Source: Rhodospirillaceae bacterium (GTDB lineage Bacteria; Pseudomonadota; Alphaproteobacteria; GCA-2731375). Taken from it: a DNA stretch of 8,229 nt. Made by a program: the position numbers and the translations under genes. The notes beneath the pieces were generated by a model. It searched no databases. It worked only from the letters and a program-made list of their open reading frames with translations, and was not told the DNA's origin. Positions 4,547 through 8,229 of this stretch are shown piece by piece (positions within the stretch are counted from its first letter, which is position 1; each line of letters begins with the position of its first letter). The DNA lies in assembly GCA_018701215.1 (NCBI GenBank), contig JABIWH010000024.1, forward strand, positions 1 through 8,229, in the 5' to 3' direction.

Positions 4547-7500
4547 GTGGCGGACGATATCGGAAGTTGGTTGCAGGCAGCCGGTCTTGGCCAGTACGTC
4601 GATGCGTTTGTTGAGAATGCGGTTGATCTGGATCTGCTACCGCATCTGACCAACGAAGACCTCAAGGATCTTGGCATTGCCAAGGTCGGCGACCGCAGGA
4701 AATTACTTCTCGCAATTGAGCGGTTGAGGCCCACGCCTGACACCGGACCGGAATTTGATCCGGTCGGGGCGGAGGGCGGTGCCGCCGTACCGCAAAGAGC
4801 GGCCGAGGCAGAACGCCGCCAACTCACTGTATTATTCTGCGATCTGGTGGGCTCGACCGAGCTGTCGCGGCGGCTGGATCCGGAAGATCTACGTGACGTC
4901 ATGGGGCGCTATCAGGACGTGGTGGCCGGTGCGGTGACCCGCTTTGGCGGGCATGTGGCGAAATACCTTGGCGATGGTGTGCTGGCCTATTTCGGCTGGC
5001 CCCAGGCCCATGAGGATCAGGCGGAGCGGGCCGTGCACGCGGGCCTGGCCGCCGTACGCGGCGTGGGCGATCTGGCGGTTGGCGCGCATGCGGCCTTATC
5101 GGCCCGCGCCGGCATCGCCACGGGCCAGGTGGTCGTTGGTGACCTGGTAGGTGAAAGCGGCCGTGACGTCGAAGCGGTAATCGGCGAGACGCCCAATTTG
5201 GCAGCGCGGCTGCAGCAATTGGCTGAACCGGGACATGTTGTCGTGGGTGAGGCGACGCGCCAGCTGATTGGCCGAACATTCGAGGCGGCGGACCTTGGCG
5301 GCCATGATCTGAAAGGCTTCGATGCCGCGGTGCGCGCTTGGCGTATCACGGGGGAAACGGCCGTGGACAGCCGGTTCGAAGCTGCCCATGACGCCGCGTT
5401 GACGCGTATGATCGGGCGCGAGGAAGAGATGTCGCGGCTATTGGAAAGCTGGCAGAGCGCAATCGATGACAGGGGACGGATGTTATTGCTTTCGGGCGAG
5501 GCCGGTATTGGCAAGTCGCGTCTGGTCGAGGCCTTGTGCGGTGCGGTTCAAGAGCAGCGTCATTTCCGCTTGCGCTTTCAATGTTCGCCGCTGCACGCCA
5601 ACAGCGCCTTTCATCCGATTATCCAACGCCTAGAACGCGCGGCCGGCTTAGTTCTTGGCGATGATAACGATGATAAACTGGATAAGCTGGAGGCATTGCT
5701 GCGCTCGTCCGTGGGAGAGGTAGACGCAACGACGCCATTGTTTGCCGCTCTATTGTCGATCCCGGCGGAGGCACGTTACGGCGCCTTGGATCTGGCGCCG
5801 CAGAAACGCCGCGAGCTGACCATCGAGGCATTGGTCAGCCAGACTCTTTCTCTTGCACGTATACGCCCGATACTCTTCATACTTGAGGATACCCACTGGA
5901 TTGATCCCTCGACCGCGGCCTTCCTTGAGGCGCTGGTGCCGCGCATAGCAGGGGCGGCGGTGTTCATTTTGGTGACCTGCCGGCCGGAGTTCGATTTCCC
6001 CTGGGCCGGCCATCGCCATCAATCTTCGTTGACCCTGGACCGGCTGAACCGGGAACAGTGCAGCCAAATCGTCGCCGCCGTCGCCGGGCCGGATCTGTCG
6101 GAAGACGTGATCGGCCGCATCGTCGACCGGGCGGACGGCGTGCCGCTGTATCTTGAGGAATTGACCCGGACGGTCATCGCCACCGACGGCGGAAGCGCCG
6201 GTGGGGATGGTGAAATTCCCAACACTCTGCATGCCTCCCTGACGGCCAGGCTTGACCGCTTGGGTGAGGCAAAGGACCTGGCCCGGATTGGGGCGGTGAT
6301 CGGCAGATCATTTCCGCTGGGTTTGATCGCGAAAGTCGCCAAATTGCCGCTTGATACGGCGACCCGTATACTTGATGCCCTGGTTGCCTCCGGCGTGGTT
6401 ATCCGCCATGGCGCCGCGGCGGAAGCAACCTATACGTTTCGCCATGCCCTTATTCAGGATGTCGCCTACGATTCCCTGCTACGCAGCAGGCGGCGCGATG
6501 TTCATGCCCGTCTGGCCGATGTCCTGCTGCAGGATTTTCCCGACTGGGTCGAGACCGGGCCGGAGACAGTGGCGCATCATTTTTCGTTGGCCGCGCTGCC
6601 TGACAGGGCGGTGGAATATTGGTTGCGCGCGGGCCAGCGGGCCGGTGAGCGGTCGGCCCATGTGGAGGCCGTCGCGCATCTGGAAGCCGGTCTGGCGCAA
6701 CTTGAACAATTGCCGCCAGCCGCGTCGAAGGACGAGATGGAGTTCTCGCTACGTATTGCCCTGGGCGCCTCGTTGCTGACGGCGGAGGGCTGGTCGGCGC
6801 CAAAGGTGGCGGAGAATTACGAACGGGCCCAGGAACTCAGTGTTAGCGGTGATGATGTGCGGAAGCTGTTCATCGCGCTGCGTGGCCTGGCCAATGTTTT
6901 TTTCCTCAATGGCAAGGTCAAGGATACGCGTCGGCTGGTGGACAGATTGGAGGTGATGGCGCTGGAGCAGGATGACACGGGAATGTGTCTTGAAGCCTTT
7001 CGCGCGGCGGGCATGTGTGCGCTGTTCATGGGCGATTTTGGCGCCGCGCTTGAAAATCTGCAACGGGCGAACGCGATGTACGAGCGGGTGCGCCACCATG
7101 CCCTGGCATTTGTCTATGGTACCGACCCTGCGGTCGTCGGTCTTAGCGGCGCCGCTTGGGCCAATTGGTTTCTCGGCGATCCAGAGGAAGCCGGCAATAG
7201 CTGTGACGCGGCCCTGGAATTGGCGATAGATCTCGATCATCCTTTCAGTTTGACCTACGCGCAAAGCTTGGCCGCCTCGTTGCACCAGTTCCGCCGGCAG
7301 CCTGAAGCCGTGCTTGTGCATGCCGAGGCGGCGATCGCCAATGCGACGGAACATGACTATCCATACTGGCGGGGCTGGGCCGGCATCATGCGGGGTTGGG
7401 CGCTTGGAGTGCTTGGCAATCCAAGCGAAGGTATCGATGTGCTTCGGCGTGGCTTTGAAATTTATGAAGGCACCGGGGCCAAACAGATCGGGCCTTATGT

Positions 7501-7897
7501 TCAGACCATGTTGGCGGAATTGTATGGTCTTGCCGGGCTGCCTGAAAAGGGCATCGATGCGTTGAACGAAGCATTCGGCCCTGGCAACACGACGGACGTG
7601 TGCTTTTTCGAGGCCGAGGCGCTTCGGATTCACGGCGAACTGTTGCGCCAGTCGGATTCCGGTGACGGCCTTGACTATTTTACCCGCGCCATGGATCTGG
7701 CCCGAGGGCAGGGCGCGCGCGCGCTTGAATTGCGCGCGGCCCTGAGTGCCGCCGCCGCGGCGCGGCAGAATGGCGACGCTGCGGCGGCGCGGACCTTCGT
7801 CGAAGATATACACCGCCGCTTTGACTCTGCCTTAATCGTCCAGGAAACAGCTAACACAACGGAGTTGCTGGCCGCGCTGGGGATGCGGCAAGAGTAG
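4547..7897 (+). CDS. SAM domain-class III nucleotide cyclase-STAND/AAA ATPase-TPR signalling protein
   Basis: This 1116-residue protein has no signal peptide or membrane segment, so it is predicted cytoplasmic. Residues 4-62 are a SAM domain (IGSWLQAAGLGQYVDAF; LTNEDLKDLGI), usually a protein-interaction or oligomerisation module. Residues 90-270 are a class III cyclase: metal-binding D99 (FCDLVGST) and D143 (KYLGDGV), K139, and the catalytic pair N217/R221 (GETPNLAARLQ) are all present. Residues about 285-545 are an ATPase of the AAA_16/STAND type, with Walker A GEAGIGKS (317-324) and Walker B ILFILEDTHWID (442-453). About 560-660 resembles the winged-helix part of MalT-like regulators (FRHALIQDVAYDSLL, 631-645). 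Residues about 688-1095 are TPR-like helical repeats. The family is known as adenylate/guanylate cyclase with ATPase and TPR regions; the input signal is unknown. The probable model is ligand sensing by TPRs, ATP-driven assembly and cyclase dimerisation. The residue aligned with the adenine-selecting Asp appears to be A210, so cAMP versus cGMP is uncertain. Confidence 0.93.
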   Translation: MADDIGSWLQAAGLGQYVDAFVENAVDLDLLPHLTNEDLKDLGIAKVGDRRKLLLAIERLRPTPDTGPEFDPVGAEGGAAVPQRAAEAERRQLTVLFCDLVGSTELSRRLDPEDLRDVMGRYQDVVAGAVTRFGGHVAKYLGDGVLAYFGWPQAHEDQAERAVHAGLAAVRGVGDLAVGAHAALSARAGIATGQVVVGDLVGESGRDVEAVIGETPNLAARLQQLAEPGHVVVGEATRQLIGRTFEAADLGGHDLKGFDAAVRAWRITGETAVDSRFEAAHDAALTRMIGREEEMSRLLESWQSAIDDRGRMLLLSGEAGIGKSRLVEALCGAVQEQRHFRLRFQCSPLHANSAFHPIIQRLERAAGLVLGDDNDDKLDKLEALLRSSVGEVDATTPLFAALLSIPAEARYGALDLAPQKRRELTIEALVSQTLSLARIRPILFILEDTHWIDPSTAAFLEALVPRIAGAAVFILVTCRPEFDFPWAGHRHQSSLTLDRLNREQCSQIVAAVAGPDLSEDVIGRIVDRADGVPLYLEELTRTVIATDGGSAGGDGEIPNTLHASLTARLDRLGEAKDLARIGAVIGRSFPLGLIAKVAKLPLDTATRILDALVASGVVIRHGAAAEATYTFRHALIQDVAYDSLLRSRRRDVHARLADVLLQDFPDWVETGPETVAHHFSLAALPDRAVEYWLRAGQRAGERSAHVEAVAHLEAGLAQLEQLPPAASKDEMEFSLRIALGASLLTAEGWSAPKVAENYERAQELSVSGDDVRKLFIALRGLANVFFLNGKVKDTRRLVDRLEVMALEQDDTGMCLEAFRAAGMCALFMGDFGAALENLQRANAMYERVRHHALAFVYGTDPAVVGLSGAAWANWFLGDPEEAGNSCDAALELAIDLDHPFSLTYAQSLAASLHQFRRQPEAVLVHAEAAIANATEHDYPYWRGWAGIMRGWALGVLGNPSEGIDVLRRGFEIYEGTGAKQIGPYVQTMLAELYGLAGLPEKGIDALNEAFGPGNTTDVCFFEAEALRIHGELLRQSDSGDGLDYFTRAMDLARGQGARALELRAALSAAAAARQNGDAAAARTFVEDIHRRFDSALIVQETANTTELLAALGMRQE

Positions 7898-7899
7898 TG

Positions 7900-8076
7900 T
7901 TACAGCCCCGTATTGACGATCAGCGGATGATCGCACCGTCCCAGGCAGAAAGTTCCCAGGCTATCCTTATTCATGCCAACGAATGGCTGATTCTGTGACA
8001 AGAGATCAACGCAGTCGTTTGGCTGAATAGTCTTCAGTGGTCCGACTACATTGGCCCCATTTTTTTTGAGTTCCAT
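7900..8076 (-). CDS. Small hypothetical protein, or 3' remnant of a longer gene
   Basis: A 58-codon minus-strand frame runs from ATG 8074-8076 to TAA 7900-7902; the frame is open back to a TGA at 8104-8106. It is convergent with the cyclase gene, with only 2 nt between the two stop codons. The translation looks protein-like. It begins MELKKNGANVVGPLKTIQ and ends GRCDHPLIVNTGL, with Cys22, Cys44 and Cys48 and a CxxxC-D-H arrangement (44-50). I do not recognise the family. No ribosome binding site is visible before the ATG, and codons are less GC-biased than in the neighbouring genes. This fits either a recently acquired small gene or the surviving C-terminus of a degraded one. The Lys-Lys codons lie over the 8-nt T-run seen on the plus strand. 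Confidence 0.45.
   Translation of the reverse strand: MELKKNGANVVGPLKTIQPNDCVDLLSQNQPFVGMNKDSLGTFCLGRCDHPLIVNTGL
8038..8067 (+). terminator. Weak candidate terminator downstream of the cyclase gene
   Basis: Eight consecutive T (8060-8067) follow an imperfect inverted repeat (TGGTCC at 8038-8043 and GGCCCCA at 8053-8059, paired with mismatch or bulge). It lies about 140 nt after the cyclase stop. The stem is poor, and the T-run overlaps the candidate minus-strand coding frame, so this may not be a terminator. Confidence 0.2.
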
Positions 8077-8229
8077 GATCGTGATGGCGCTAGCCTGAAT
8101 TATTCACTCCAGCCTTTGAATTAGGCGGTGAACGTAGATTAACCTGTTGAAATATCGTAGTGTTTTGGATGTCTAGACCGAAACAACGACACCAGGAAAA
8201 CCTACGGTTCACCATGAAAGAAACTATCC
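8077..8229. other. AT-richer right edge with no established gene
   Basis: This stretch is less GC-rich than the main genes. It holds a TTAACC half-site (8139-8144), TTGAAT (8116-8121) and TTGAAA (8147-8152) hexamers without well-spaced -10 partners, and an open frame running off the end (listed separately). No tRNA or repeat was seen. Confidence 0.4.
8169..8229 (+). CDS. Possible start of a gene truncated by the window end
   Basis: An ATG at 8169 opens a frame that stays open for 20 codons to the window edge (MSRPKQRHQENLRFTMKETI). A second in-frame ATG lies at 8214. The peptide is basic and polar, but there is no clear ribosome binding site before either ATG and too little sequence to assign a family. 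A frame of this length is common by chance. Confidence 0.25.
   Translation, partial: MSRPKQRHQENLRFTMKETI

Noticed and set aside
6749..7813. 354-codon minus-strand open frame
   Set aside because: It lies entirely opposite the TPR region of the cyclase protein. Long antisense frames are expected in GC-rich coding DNA, and its translation shows no recognisable domain.

Overview
The window looks like chromosomal DNA of a GC-rich alphaproteobacterium, possibly Rhodospirillales-like. This is an inference from base composition, the gene families present, a near-consensus CtrA-type site and the SAM-cyclase-ATPase family; no rRNA or marker gene is available to confirm it. Four substantial protein genes are well supported. 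There are also some short or partial elements at the edges.

Layout: positions 1-141 carry what looks like the end of an IS21-type insertion sequence, with two 17-bp direct repeats and a TGACA terminus. On the minus strand, 249-2021 encodes an exported protein. It has a signal peptide, a beta-sandwich-like N-terminal region with an FDFGP motif, a FecR domain and a low-complexity tail. A divergent intergenic region (2022-2349) holds a candidate minus-strand promoter, a CtrA-like site and a short upstream reading frame. That frame ends in an ATGA overlap with the next gene. On the plus strand, 2350-3420 encodes a nucleotidyltransferase of the NTP_transf_5 type. It is followed 28 nt later by a MeaB/ArgK/MMAA G-protein chaperone gene (3449-4450), probably in one operon. 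After 96 nt containing a perfect TATAAT box, 4547-7897 encodes a 1116-residue protein made of a SAM domain, a class III nucleotide cyclase, a STAND/AAA-type ATPase and TPR-like repeats. The last 332 nt are visibly less GC-rich. They hold a convincing but unassigned 58-codon minus-strand frame (7900-8076) and possibly the beginning of another gene running off the window end.

How the genes fit together: no single pathway is evident. MeaB protects and reloads adenosylcobalamin-dependent methylmalonyl-CoA mutase, but the mutase gene is not in the window. The cyclase-ATPase-TPR protein is a self-contained signalling protein expected to make a cyclic nucleotide in response to an unknown input. The FecR-domain protein lacks the usual sigma factor/TonB receptor partners. 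I see no proven new system. The points most worth following are the two-domain FecR protein, the cyclase-STAND architecture and the small Cys-containing frame at 7900-8076.
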